Assembly (NCBI GenBank): GCA_025450955.1
Contig: JANWLJ010000103.1
Span: 1-11,892 of the forward strand
Direction of reading: 5' to 3'
DNA length: 11,892 nt
Source of the DNA: Polyangium sp. (in: bacteria)
Lineage (GTDB): Bacteria > Myxococcota_A > Polyangia > Palsa-1104
In this document: piece by piece, positions 1 to 8,586 of the stretch
Position numbering within the stretch: position 1 is the first letter of the stretch
Layout of the letters: each line of letters opens with the position of its first letter
Position numbers and translations under genes: made by a program
Notes under the pieces: model-generated
What the model saw: the letters and a program-made list of their open reading frames with translations, nothing else
What the model was told of the DNA's origin: nothing
Databases searched by the model: none

Positions 1-221
1 AGGCGCGCCAGGTTGATCCCCGAGCGCGCCAGATACTCGGCGCGCAAGACGTCGCGCGCGTTGGCCGCCGCCTCGAGATCGACCCGGGTGTTGTAGGCGA
101 AGGCGCCGATCACGCCGCCCAGCACCGCGAGGGTGACGGTGACCACGATGAGCGCGATCCCCTTTTGCCGCGCGACCGGGCGCCGCAGCCGCGCGACGAT
201 ACGCGCAAAGATCCGCCTCAT
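1..221 (-). CDS. gspK: Minor pseudopilin GspK, N-terminal part (runs off left edge)
   Basis: GspK is the large minor pseudopilin that caps the pseudopilus tip together with GspI and GspJ. The reading frame begins at ATG 221 and stays open to base 1, giving 73 complete codons. A basic leader of 21 residues (MRRIFARIVARLRRPVARQKG) ends in Lys-Gly, the prepilin peptidase site. The mature helix starts IALIVVTVTLAVLGG. Position +5 of the mature protein is Val, not the Glu found in other pseudopilins, which is the GspK hallmark. The following stretch, with TRVDLEAAANARD and AEYLARSGINLAR, matches the usual GspK N-terminus. The start overlaps the gspJ stop by four bases (ATGA) and is preceded by GGAG seven bases upstream. 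The rest of the protein, including its large periplasmic domain, lies outside the window. Confidence 0.93.
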   Translation of the reverse strand, partial: MRRIFARIVARLRRPVARQKGIALIVVTVTLAVLGGVIGAFAYNTRVDLEAAANARDVLRAEYLARSGINLAR

Positions 222-1003
222 CGGGTGGCTCCGATCGCGGGCGTGGTCACCGGATGCCCGGTGGTGACCGTCGCGCCGGTGGCCGGCGTCGTCCCGGTGG
301 CGGGCGGTTGTTGCTGCTGCTGCTGGGCATCGACCGCGCGCAGGTTGAGCGGCTCCTGCATCTCCACCCGCGCCTCGGTGGTAAACGGGATCTCCTTGCC
401 GCGCTCGTCGTGCACGGTGAGCGTGATCTTGATCTTCGACGGCAGCCGATCGGGCTGTCCGTCGGCGGAGGTGGTGACCCACTCCTCGCGCCACACCTTG
501 TCGCGCGAATCCCAGTAGCTCAGCTTGAGCGAGACCACGTCGTCGCAGACGATGTCCGATTCGCCCGGCGCCTCCGCCGGCTTGAGATACTGCAGCCGCC
601 GGGTCTCGCGGCGCGCCAGGTTGGTCTTGCGCGCGTCGTCGCGATCGCGAATGCCGTAATACATCACCACTGCGGTGTCGGCTTCGTTGGCGTCTTGATA
701 GAGCCGCTCGTGGCCGAAGTAGGAGAAGGTCACCTCGTCGACGCCCATCTTGTGCTTGCCGATGAACAGGGTGCGCCGATCGGCCTGCCCCGGATCTTCG
801 TTTTGCGACAGGTACGCCATCGACAGCTCGCGCGCCATCCGCTCGAGCGCGATGCGCACCGTGCGATAGCGGCCCGACTGCGCCTCGACGTCGGCCTTGG
901 TCTGAAAAGTCCCTTTGAACGAGCCCCACACGATGGTCATCACCATCGCCAGGATCGCGCAGGCGACCATCACCTCGATGAGGGTGAAGCCCCGGCGGCG
1001 CAT
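218..1003 (-). CDS. gspJ: Minor pseudopilin GspJ with polyglutamine/Thr-Pro tail
   Basis: GspJ is a minor pseudopilin that forms the pseudopilus tip complex with GspI and GspK. The 261-residue product starts MRRRG|FTLIEVMVACAILAMVM, with a five-residue leader, the Gly|Phe peptidase site and Glu at +5. The inner-membrane helix covers about residues 6-28. The globular domain runs to about residue 225 and includes IALERMARELSMAYLS and the late motif KIKITLTVHDERGKE, typical of GspJ. The last ~36 residues are low complexity: six Gln (227-232), then Pro/Ala/Thr/Gly repeats. I know of no role for such a tail in GspJ. The ATG shares one base with the gspI stop (TGATG) and has GGGGAG nine bases upstream. 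The stop overlaps the gspK start. Family assignment is firm; the tail's function is unknown. Confidence 0.95.
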   Translation of the reverse strand: MRRRGFTLIEVMVACAILAMVMTIVWGSFKGTFQTKADVEAQSGRYRTVRIALERMARELSMAYLSQNEDPGQADRRTLFIGKHKMGVDEVTFSYFGHERLYQDANEADTAVVMYYGIRDRDDARKTNLARRETRRLQYLKPAEAPGESDIVCDDVVSLKLSYWDSRDKVWREEWVTTSADGQPDRLPSKIKITLTVHDERGKEIPFTTEARVEMQEPLNLRAVDAQQQQQQPPATGTTPATGATVTTGHPVTTPAIGATR

Positions 1004-1740
1004 CAGTGGCTGCTCCCCGTCGAGGTCGCGCCCGTGCCGGTCGAGGTCGAGCCCGCGCCGGTGCCGCCCGACGCGCCGGCCGCGCCGCCCGCGCCGGGAA
1101 TATTGCCCGGGATCGAGAGCTGGATCGCCTGGTCGACGGTGCGCACGTCGGTGTAGTAGGCGACCACGCTCACCTTCTCCGGCCGCTTGCCCTCGGTCCA
1201 GCTCACCTCGACGGTGACGCGGCGAATGCCCTGCTCGAGCACGCCCTTGATCAACCCGAACTGCGAGCCGAGCATGCCCGCGCCGGCCGAGAGCGGATTT
1301 CCGCCCGACGATCCATTCTGACCGTTTTGGCTCCCGCCGAGCATCGACAGCGGCGTCTGCGGCTGGTTCGTGTCCGAGGCCTCGCCCTGCGCCTCCTGCT
1401 TGGCCTGCTGCGCCTTGGTGAGCACGGTCTGCATCTGCTCGGCGTTCGGCAGCTCGACCTTGTCGACGATCACCCTCCAGGCGAAGCGCTCAAACCCCTT
1501 GTCCTCGAAGCTGCCCTTCTGCTCCTGATCGAACTCGCCGAACCCCTTGTCGTAGAGCTCGTCCTCGAAGTCGATCATCTTGCCGCGCGCGAGGAAGGTC
1601 GCGGTGGTGATCATCTTCGCGTGGTTCTCGGCGCGGATGTTGCTCGTCATCCCCTCGACGAGCCAGGTGAGCCCGCCGGCCAGGATCGCCATCGCGATCA
1701 TCATCTCGAGCAGGGTGAAGCCGCGCGCGCCGCGTCTCAT
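1003..1740 (-). CDS. gspI: Minor pseudopilin GspI, enlarged, with Gly/Ser/Thr tail
   Basis: GspI is the minor pseudopilin thought to nucleate tip assembly with GspJ and GspK. The product (245 aa) begins MRRGARG|FTLLEMMIAMAILAGGL: a short basic leader, Gly|Phe cleavage site, Glu at +5 and a hydrophobic helix at about 8-28. Conserved GspI-like features are NIRAENHAKMI (34-44) and, near the end of the fold, RRVTVEVSWTEGKRPEKVSVVAYYTD (173-198). Typical GspI is roughly 120-130 aa. The excess here is a Gln/Gly/Asn/Ser-rich insertion at about 102-160 and a Gly/Ala/Ser/Thr tail from about 211, ending in near-identical heptapeptides. ATGA overlap with gspH indicates translational coupling. The position between gspH and gspJ fits the standard T2SS order. 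Confidence 0.94.
   Translation of the reverse strand: MRRGARGFTLLEMMIAMAILAGGLTWLVEGMTSNIRAENHAKMITTATFLARGKMIDFEDELYDKGFGEFDQEQKGSFEDKGFERFAWRVIVDKVELPNAEQMQTVLTKAQQAKQEAQGEASDTNQPQTPLSMLGGSQNGQNGSSGGNPLSAGAGMLGSQFGLIKGVLEQGIRRVTVEVSWTEGKRPEKVSVVAYYTDVRTVDQAIQLSIPGNIPGAGGAAGASGGTGAGSTSTGTGATSTGSSH
1019..1060. repeat. Two-copy 21-bp tandem repeat in the 3' end of gspI
   Basis: Bases 1019-1039 and 1040-1060 are adjacent 21-bp copies differing at two positions. On the coding strand they encode the heptapeptides GAGSTST and GTGATST near the GspI C-terminus. Length in multiples of three keeps the frame, so copy-number change would lengthen or shorten the tail without disrupting the gene. Confidence 0.85.
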
Positions 1741-2441
1741 CGGGTCCCCGGATCGGCGGCGTCGTCGAAGTCGGCCGGGATGTCGTACTTCTCGCTCCGC
1801 ACCTCCACCTTGCCGGTGAGCGGGTGAACGATGAGCGAGTACCAGGCGTCGCCGTCCTGCAGCCGCACCACCGCGCGCTCGGTGTGCCCGTCGGGGAAAA
1901 AGTAGAGATAGGCGCGGCCGGAGGTGTAGGGCTCGCGCTGGCGCGGGGTGTAGACGTCGAACAGCCGCGGCCCCTTGAGCTTGACCTGCGGCACCGCCGC
2001 GTCCTTGAAGGTCTGAAACTTCGCGCGCCGCGGCTTGGGCGGCGGATCGAGCGTCGCGGCGATCCCGCTCCGCCCCGCCAGCTCCTCCTTCTCCTTCTTG
2101 TCCTCTTCCTCGGCCTTCTTCTGCACCGCGTCCCAGTCGAACGCCTTGCCGTGGCCGGGCGAGTCCTCTTTGTCGTGCGAGAGGTACATCCGATCGTCGG
2201 AGCGCTCGGCCCAGTACTTGTTGCCGTCGAGATCGAGCACCAGCCGATAATAGGAGCCGGTGGTGATCGCGCGATCGAAGCAGTAACGGATCGCGCCCGC
2301 GAGCTTGCTCGAGGTCGAGCGCAGATCGCTCTTGGCGACGGCGCGCAGGCCATACACCGCCCCGCTCATGAGCATCCCGAGGATCGCGACGACCACCAGG
2401 ATCTCGATGAGCGTAAAGCCGCTATTTTTCCTCCGCGTCAC
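1737..2441 (-). CDS. gspH: Minor pseudopilin GspH (GspH/FimT family)
   Basis: GspH is a minor pseudopilin joining the tip complex to the GspG shaft. The frame starts at GTG 2441 with the short leader MTRRKNSG, then FTLIEILVVVAILGMLMSGAVYGL: Gly|Phe cleavage and Glu at +5. The GspH-like domain follows, with SSKLAGAIRYCFDRAITTGSYYRLVLD (44-70) and, late, RAYLYFFPDGHTERAVVRL (176-194) then WYSLIVHPLTGKVEV, matching the strand and Thr-Gly turn ending GspH/FimT folds. A charged segment (KKAEEEDKKEKEE, 108-120) and a Pro/Lys stretch interrupt the middle; at 234 aa it is longer than the usual ~170-190. AGGTGA lies upstream, 13 bp after the gspG stop. The stop overlaps the gspI start. The symbol rests on domain plus position. 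Confidence 0.9.
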   Translation of the reverse strand: MTRRKNSGFTLIEILVVVAILGMLMSGAVYGLRAVAKSDLRSTSSKLAGAIRYCFDRAITTGSYYRLVLDLDGNKYWAERSDDRMYLSHDKEDSPGHGKAFDWDAVQKKAEEEDKKEKEELAGRSGIAATLDPPPKPRRAKFQTFKDAAVPQVKLKGPRLFDVYTPRQREPYTSGRAYLYFFPDGHTERAVVRLQDGDAWYSLIVHPLTGKVEVRSEKYDIPADFDDAADPGTR

Positions 2442-2454
2442 CCGCCGTCACCTG

Positions 2455-2859
2455 CTACAGCTCCCACGACTTGATGTCGTCGGCCGTGCCCTCCTTCTTG
2501 TCCTTGCCGGTCGAGACGATGTCGGCGCCGTCGGTGTTGTGCTCGCCCGGGCACTTGAAGCTGAGCGGCGAGTTCCAGGCGTCGACCGGCTTTTTGGTCA
2601 GGTACTTCTGTTCGTAGAGATCGTCGAGCGACTTCGGGCAGCCGTCGGTGTTGTCGGTCTGGTAGTGGACCAGCGCCTGCTCGATGCTCTTGATCACCAT
2701 CTTGGTGTCGGTCTCGCGCGCCTTCTCGAGACGTCCGTACGCGAACACCCCGACGGCGCCCATCAGCATGCCCATGATCGCGACCACCACCATGATCTCG
2801 ATCAGGGTCATGCCGCGCGACATCCCGCGCGCTACCCGGTTACGCATTTTCCTCCTCAT
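2455..2859 (-). CDS. gspG: Major pseudopilin GspG
   Basis: GspG is the major subunit of the periplasmic pseudopilus that pushes substrates through the secretin. The product is 134 aa. The leader MRRKMRNRVARGMSRG precedes the cleavage site Gly|Met, then MTLIEIMVVVAIMGMLMGAVGVFAYGRLEKARETD, with Glu at +5. Met at +1 instead of Phe is tolerated in this family. The C-terminal region has the GspG signature: the LDDLYEQKYL helix, KKPVDAWNSPLSFKCPGEH, and the calcium-site loop GADIVSTGKDKKEGTADDIKSWEL. The family-typical Pro-x-Asp-x-Trp and final Asp-Asp-Ile are both present. A strong GGAGGAG lies five bases before ATG 2859. A second Met at 2847 has its own AGGAGG, giving a 12-residue leader; either start is plausible. 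Confidence 0.97.
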   Translation of the reverse strand: MRRKMRNRVARGMSRGMTLIEIMVVVAIMGMLMGAVGVFAYGRLEKARETDTKMVIKSIEQALVHYQTDNTDGCPKSLDDLYEQKYLTKKPVDAWNSPLSFKCPGEHNTDGADIVSTGKDKKEGTADDIKSWEL

Positions 2860-2864
2860 GTTCG

Positions 2865-2871
2865 CTCCTCC
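2865..2871 (-). promoter_or_regulatory. Strong ribosome binding site of gspG
   Basis: The minus strand reads GGAGGAG five bases before the gspG ATG at 2859. It is among the best Shine-Dalgarno matches in the operon, which suits the most abundant T2SS subunit. The first codons of gspG (ATGAGGAGGAAAATG) contain a second AGGAGG placed to serve an internal ATG at 2847. Confidence 0.75.
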
Positions 2872-2880
2872 AAAATGGCG

Positions 2881-4158
2881 TCAACTGACGAAGTCGTTCA
2901 TCTGCATGATCGGCATCAGAATCGAAAACACCACGAACGCCACCGACCCGCCCATGATGAGAATCATCAGCGGCTCGAGCAGCGTGGTGAGCCGCCCCAT
3001 CTTCAAATCGATCTCGGTGTCGTAGGCGAGCGCGACGTTCTCCAGCATCTGCTCGAGCTGCCCCGACCGCTCACCGACGGCGATCATATGGGTCACGATC
3101 GGCGGAAACTCGCCCGACCGCTTGAGCGGCGCCGCGATCGACTCGCCCTCCTTGATCGACTCCTTGGCCTCCTCGATCACCTTGGTGAGCACGGTGTTGC
3201 CGAGGATCGCCTTGACGATGTCGAGCGCGCGCAGAAGCGGCACGCCCGAGGCGAGCATGGTCGCCAGCGTCTTGGCGAAGCGGGTGATCGCGATCTGCCG
3301 CGCGAGCGGCCCGATGATCGGCAATTTGAGAAGCCAACGATCATAGGTGGCGCGCCCCTTCTCCGAGCGCTTCCAGCGACGGTAGAGCTGGGCGATCCCG
3401 ATGAACGCCAGAATCAGCGCCCACCAATAATTCCCGGTGATATTGGAAACGATAATGAGTAACTGGGTATTCCACGGCAGCGCGTGGCCGGTGTCGGCGA
3501 AGATCGAGGTCACCTTCGGGACCACCGACACCATGAGGATGCACATGATGCCGGCGCCGATCACCGTCATCACGATCGGATAGAACAGCGCCGAGACCAC
3601 CTTGCCGCGCAGCCGGTTCTGCGCGTCGAGAAACTCCGCCAGCCGGAACAGCACCGCCTCGAGGTTGCCCGAGGCCTCGCCGGCGCGGACCATGTTGACG
3701 TAGAGATCTTCGAAGACGTTACCGTGGCGCGCCATCGCGTCGCCGAGCGACGCACCCTCGTTCACCTGGGTCTTGACGTCCGCGATCACCCGCTTGAGCG
3801 CGGGCCGCTCGAGCTGATCGACCAGCGCCGCCAGCGACTCGGCGAGCGGCACGCCCGCGCGCAAAAGCGTCGCGAGCTGCCGGGTGATCACCGCCACCTG
3901 CATCCGGTCGCCGGTGCGCCGGTCCTGCCACATTTTATAAGCGGCGAACGGATTGACCAGCGACACGAACAGCGTGCCCGCGCCCGCGGCGGCGGCGTCG
4001 CCCGCGGCCTTGAGCCGGAGCGCCGCCTCCTTGGCCTCGGTGAGCAGGACGCCGTCGCGCTTGAGCGCCACCTTGAGCGAGCGCACGTTGTCGGCGTCCT
4101 TGACGCCGTTCACCGCTTTTCCGCGGGTATCGAAACCTTTATAGGAAAATACCGGCAT
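2881..4158 (-). CDS. gspF: Inner-membrane platform protein GspF
   Basis: GspF is the polytopic inner-membrane platform protein that couples the GspE ATPase to pseudopilus assembly. The 425-residue product starts MPVFSYKGFDTRGKAVNG, the standard GspF opening. Two T2SSF cytoplasmic helical domains are visible: about 90-190, with TRQLATLLRAGVPLAESLAALV, and about 293-390, with ITRFAKTLATMLASGVPLLRAL. The Ala/Ser-Gly-Val-Pro-Leu turn is repeated in each half. The motifs GEASGNLE (160-167) and GERSGQLEQML (362-372) are also duplicated. Membrane segments lie near 192-215, 243-260 and 393-418. Length is slightly above the usual ~400, from an Ala-rich linker near 50-70. ATG 4158 lies 8 bp after the gspE stop. 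An AT-rich patch with a rare TTA codon precedes the second membrane segment. Confidence 0.97.
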   Translation of the reverse strand: MPVFSYKGFDTRGKAVNGVKDADNVRSLKVALKRDGVLLTEAKEAALRLKAAGDAAAAGAGTLFVSLVNPFAAYKMWQDRRTGDRMQVAVITRQLATLLRAGVPLAESLAALVDQLERPALKRVIADVKTQVNEGASLGDAMARHGNVFEDLYVNMVRAGEASGNLEAVLFRLAEFLDAQNRLRGKVVSALFYPIVMTVIGAGIMCILMVSVVPKVTSIFADTGHALPWNTQLLIIVSNITGNYWWALILAFIGIAQLYRRWKRSEKGRATYDRWLLKLPIIGPLARQIAITRFAKTLATMLASGVPLLRALDIVKAILGNTVLTKVIEEAKESIKEGESIAAPLKRSGEFPPIVTHMIAVGERSGQLEQMLENVALAYDTEIDLKMGRLTTLLEPLMILIMGGSVAFVVFSILMPIMQMNDFVS

Positions 4159-4166
4159 CGGTTCGC

Positions 4167-5998
<1,832 letters not shown>

Positions 5999-5999
<1 letters not shown>

Positions 6000-8500
6000 T
6001 AGGCGCCTCCCGGGCGCGGCGGCGCGGTCGACCGCTTCGGCGCCGGCACCGTCGACTGGCCGGGCAACGGCAGCGTGCTCGGCTGCGCCGGCGGCGGCAC
6101 ATACGGCACCTCGACCGGCCCTTCGATGTCGCGCTCGCGCAGCGCGGCCTCGGCGTTGCGGATGTCGGTCGCCTCCTGCTCGGCCTCGATCGCCGAACGA
6201 TTGATCTCCTCGAGCACCCCGCGCTTGCGGTGGTAGTCGATGTTGGCCTCGTAGTCGCGATCGTCCTGAAACGCCGAGTAGCGCTCCATGAACTCGCGCC
6301 GCTCGCGCAGCTTGCGCTCGAAGATCCGCCGCAGGTCGGCCGGGTCCTTGATGATGTACGGCGTGAGGATGATGAGCAGGTTCTCCTTCTGCAGCACCTT
6401 GTGGGTGGTCTTGAACAGATAGCCGAGGATCGGGATGTCGCCGAGCAGCGGCACCTTGTCGACGGTGTTCGACACGCTGTCCTTGATGAGCCCGCCGAGC
6501 ACGATCGACTGCTGATCGCGCACGGTCACCACCGACTTGACCGTGCGCTTCGAGGTCGCCGGGCCGAGGCCGTTGAAGTTCGGGTTCGACACGTCGGAGA
6601 GCTCGTTGTCGATCTCGAGCCGCACGAAGTCCGAGTCGTTGACGTGCGGCGTGATCTCGAGCTTGAGCGCGACGTCCTGCCGCTGCACCGAGGTGCCGAG
6701 CCCGAAGCCGACGCCGGGGGTGGCGCCGGGCGTGCCGGGCGCGCCGCCGAAGCCGGGGAAGCCGCCGAGCGAGGCGGGGAACGGCAGGTTCTGGCCGACC
6801 TGGATGGTCGCCTTCTCGTTGTCGGTGGTGAGGATGTGCGGCATCGACACGACGTTGACGTCGCCATCGTTCTGCAGCGCCTGGATGAAGACGCCGAACG
6901 ACGGGATCGAAGTGCCGGGCGGCAAGCCCAAGATGGTGTCGGCGCCGGGAATCGGCGGCCCGCGCAGACCGGCGGCCAGGCCGGAGAGCGCCGCCGGCGA
7001 GAACGCGAGCGAGTTGACCGTGCTGTTCGGCTCCGAGCCGCCGAACAGGAGCGACTGCGAGTTGCCCGAGCCGAGCGTGGTGCCGCCGTGCCACGCGACG
7101 CCGAGATTGCGCGTCTTGTCGACGGTGATCTCGAGGATCGCCGCCTCGACGAACACCTGCCGACGCGGAATGTCGAGCTTGCGGATGAGATCGCGCACCG
7201 TGATGTAGTCGCGCCCCGAGGCCAGCACCACCAGCGAGTTGGTCGGCTTGTCCGAGGCGATGCGCACCTCCCCTTCGAACAGCCCGCCAGGTTGCCCCGG
7301 CTGCCCCGGCGTCGAGCGCTGCGCGCCCGGCCGTCCGCCCTGCGACGACGACGATCCCGAGCGCGACACCCCGGCGCCGAGCCCGCCGAGCGTGCCGGCG
7401 ACGTCGTCCGCGTTGGCGTTCTCGAGCGGGATCACGTGCACGCGATCGCTCACCGCCTCGGTGGTGAGCGGGTTCTGCTGATCGATGCGCTTGACCAGCG
7501 CGAGGATGCGCTGATAGCCCGGCTCGGTGGCGACCAGGATCAAGAGGTTGCGGGTGTCGTCGGGGATGATCTGCGAGATCGATTGATCGCCGCCGCCCAC
7601 CTCCTCCGGGGTCGGCCCCTTGGCCGCCGGAGTGCTGCGGATGATCCGCCGCCGCGCCGGAGTCGACGCCGTCGCGCCGGTCTTGGAGACGCCGAACACC
7701 GACTGGAGCAAGGTCGCCATCTCGGTCGCCGAGGTGCTGTGCAGCTTGATGCCCCAGATCTTCTCGCCGCCCATCGGCACGTCGAGCTGGTTCACCACCT
7801 TCTCCATGCGCCGGATGTTGGTGCCGAGATCGGTGATCACCAGCGTGTTGGTCGGCGGATAGACGGTGATGTCGCCGTCGCGCGAGCGCAGCCGATCGAG
7901 CACCTGCTTGACGTCATTCAAGTCGGCGTGCTCGATGTGCATCATCCGCGTGACGTAGCTGTCGTTGGTGGGCGGCGTCGCCTGCTCGCCGTAGACCGGG
8001 ATCGCGCTCTCGCGCGCGCGGTTGGACTCGATGATCTTGAGCACCTTGCCCTCGGGCTGGACGGTGAGCCCCATCGACTCCAAGGACGAGAGGAACATCC
8101 GGTACGCCTCGGGCGCGGTCATCGTGTTGGGCGCGATGATGGTGACCTTGCTCTGGCGGATGTTGCCGGGGACGATGAACGGGCGGCACAGCATCGGCGC
8201 CACCGCGTTCAGAAGCGACATCAGATCGACCTCGCCCCTGAGCTCCCACCTGAACTTCTTGTTGCGCGGATACTTCTTGCACTCCTCGACCGCCTCCTTC
8301 TCGCCGGGAAGCTCGGGCTCTCCGGAGGTGGTGGTCGTAATCGGCGCGGGCGTGGTGGTGCTCGTCTGGCCGCGCGGCGGCGGAGAGATGTTGCGCGGCA
8401 CCACGCGCCGTTGGGCGTCGGCCGCGCCTGCCCACAGCATCGCCGCCGCCAGCACCGCCACCGCCCACTGCGTGTCTCGTCTTTCGAGTCGCTCGCTCAT
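5999..8500 (-). CDS. gspD: Outer-membrane secretin GspD
   Basis: GspD forms the multimeric outer-membrane channel of the T2SS. I start it at ATG 8500 (833 aa) because MSERLERRDTQWAVAVLAA... then gives a clean signal peptide ending AGAADA|Q near residue 29; the in-frame ATG at 8539 adds 13 residues without a Shine-Dalgarno site. After a Ser/Thr/Pro linker come N0 (about 91-160), N1 (180-240), N2 (248-340) and N3 (352-445), then the secretin domain to about residue 715. Diagnostic motifs are VRIASDKPTNSLVVLAS, VFVEAAILEI, SMPHILTTDNEKATIQVGQNLPF and VPLLGDIPILGYLF (683-696). There are low-complexity insertions inside N2, in N3 (Ser/Gly/Pro/Gln) and in the barrel (Gly/Pro, about 575-604). A ~115-residue charged, then Pro-rich, C-terminal extension follows. 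No lipobox is seen. Confidence 0.96.
6006..6011 (-). promoter_or_regulatory. Ribosome binding site deciding the GTG start of gspE
   Basis: GGGAGG on the minus strand sits six bases before GTG 5999, inside the last codons of gspD. The alternative ATG at 5948 has no comparable site, and starts further upstream would overlap gspD extensively. This supports GTG 5999 as the gspE start. Confidence 0.75.
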
Positions 8501-8586
8501 GGCTTCGCCATTCGGAGCGCGGCCCCACGGGCCACGCATTTTGCGCCGATTAGAAATTCGCTCGCTCGTTCCACTCGCTCGCTCAT
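8489..8586. repeat. 12-bp direct repeats flanking the gspC-gspD spacer
   Basis: The same 12 bp, ATGAGCGAGCGA on the coding strand, occurs at 8575-8586 and again at 8489-8500, 86 bp apart. Similarity continues imperfectly for several bases beyond each copy. Removing one 86-bp period would join the gspC stop directly to the gspD start in an ATGA overlap. A further GAGCGAGCGA occurs inside the spacer, so the region is also simple-sequence in character. Confidence 0.8.
8497..8586 (-). CDS. Putative 29-aa mini-ORF bridging gspC and gspD
   Basis: A short frame runs from ATG 8586 to TGA 8497 and fills the gspC-gspD gap exactly. Its ATG overlaps the gspC stop (ATGA, 8583-8586) and its stop overlaps the gspD ATG (ATGA, 8497-8500). 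The predicted peptide starts MSERVERASEFLIG and ends ALRMAKP. Its first residues resemble the GspD start MSERLERR, because a 12-bp sequence is repeated at both starts. Neither its own ATG nor the gspD ATG has a good Shine-Dalgarno site, so a relay of translational coupling is plausible. I recognise no family, and the peptide itself may have no function. A short GGCCC/GGGCC hairpin lies inside at 8521-8533. Confidence 0.45.
   Translation of the reverse strand: MSERVERASEFLIGAKCVARGAALRMAKP

Noticed and set aside
254..1156. Long plus-strand ORFs opposite gspI/gspJ, and similar long antisense frames across the window (for example 6230-8590, 4674-6002)
   Set aside because: They are Arg/Leu/Asp/His-rich mirror frames of GC-rich genes, with no recognisable motifs or family features. 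The minus-strand genes in the same place are unmistakable.
6000..7094. Upstream extension of the gspE frame
   Set aside because: It lies wholly within the secretin-coding region, encodes Arg/Ala-rich sequence with no GspE features, and GTG 5999 has a strong Shine-Dalgarno site and overlaps the gspD stop.
8501..8539. Upstream in-frame ATG of gspD adding 13 residues
   Set aside because: It puts a Gly/Pro stretch ahead of the signal peptide and has no ribosome site; ATG 8500 gives a normal signal peptide and an ATGA overlap.
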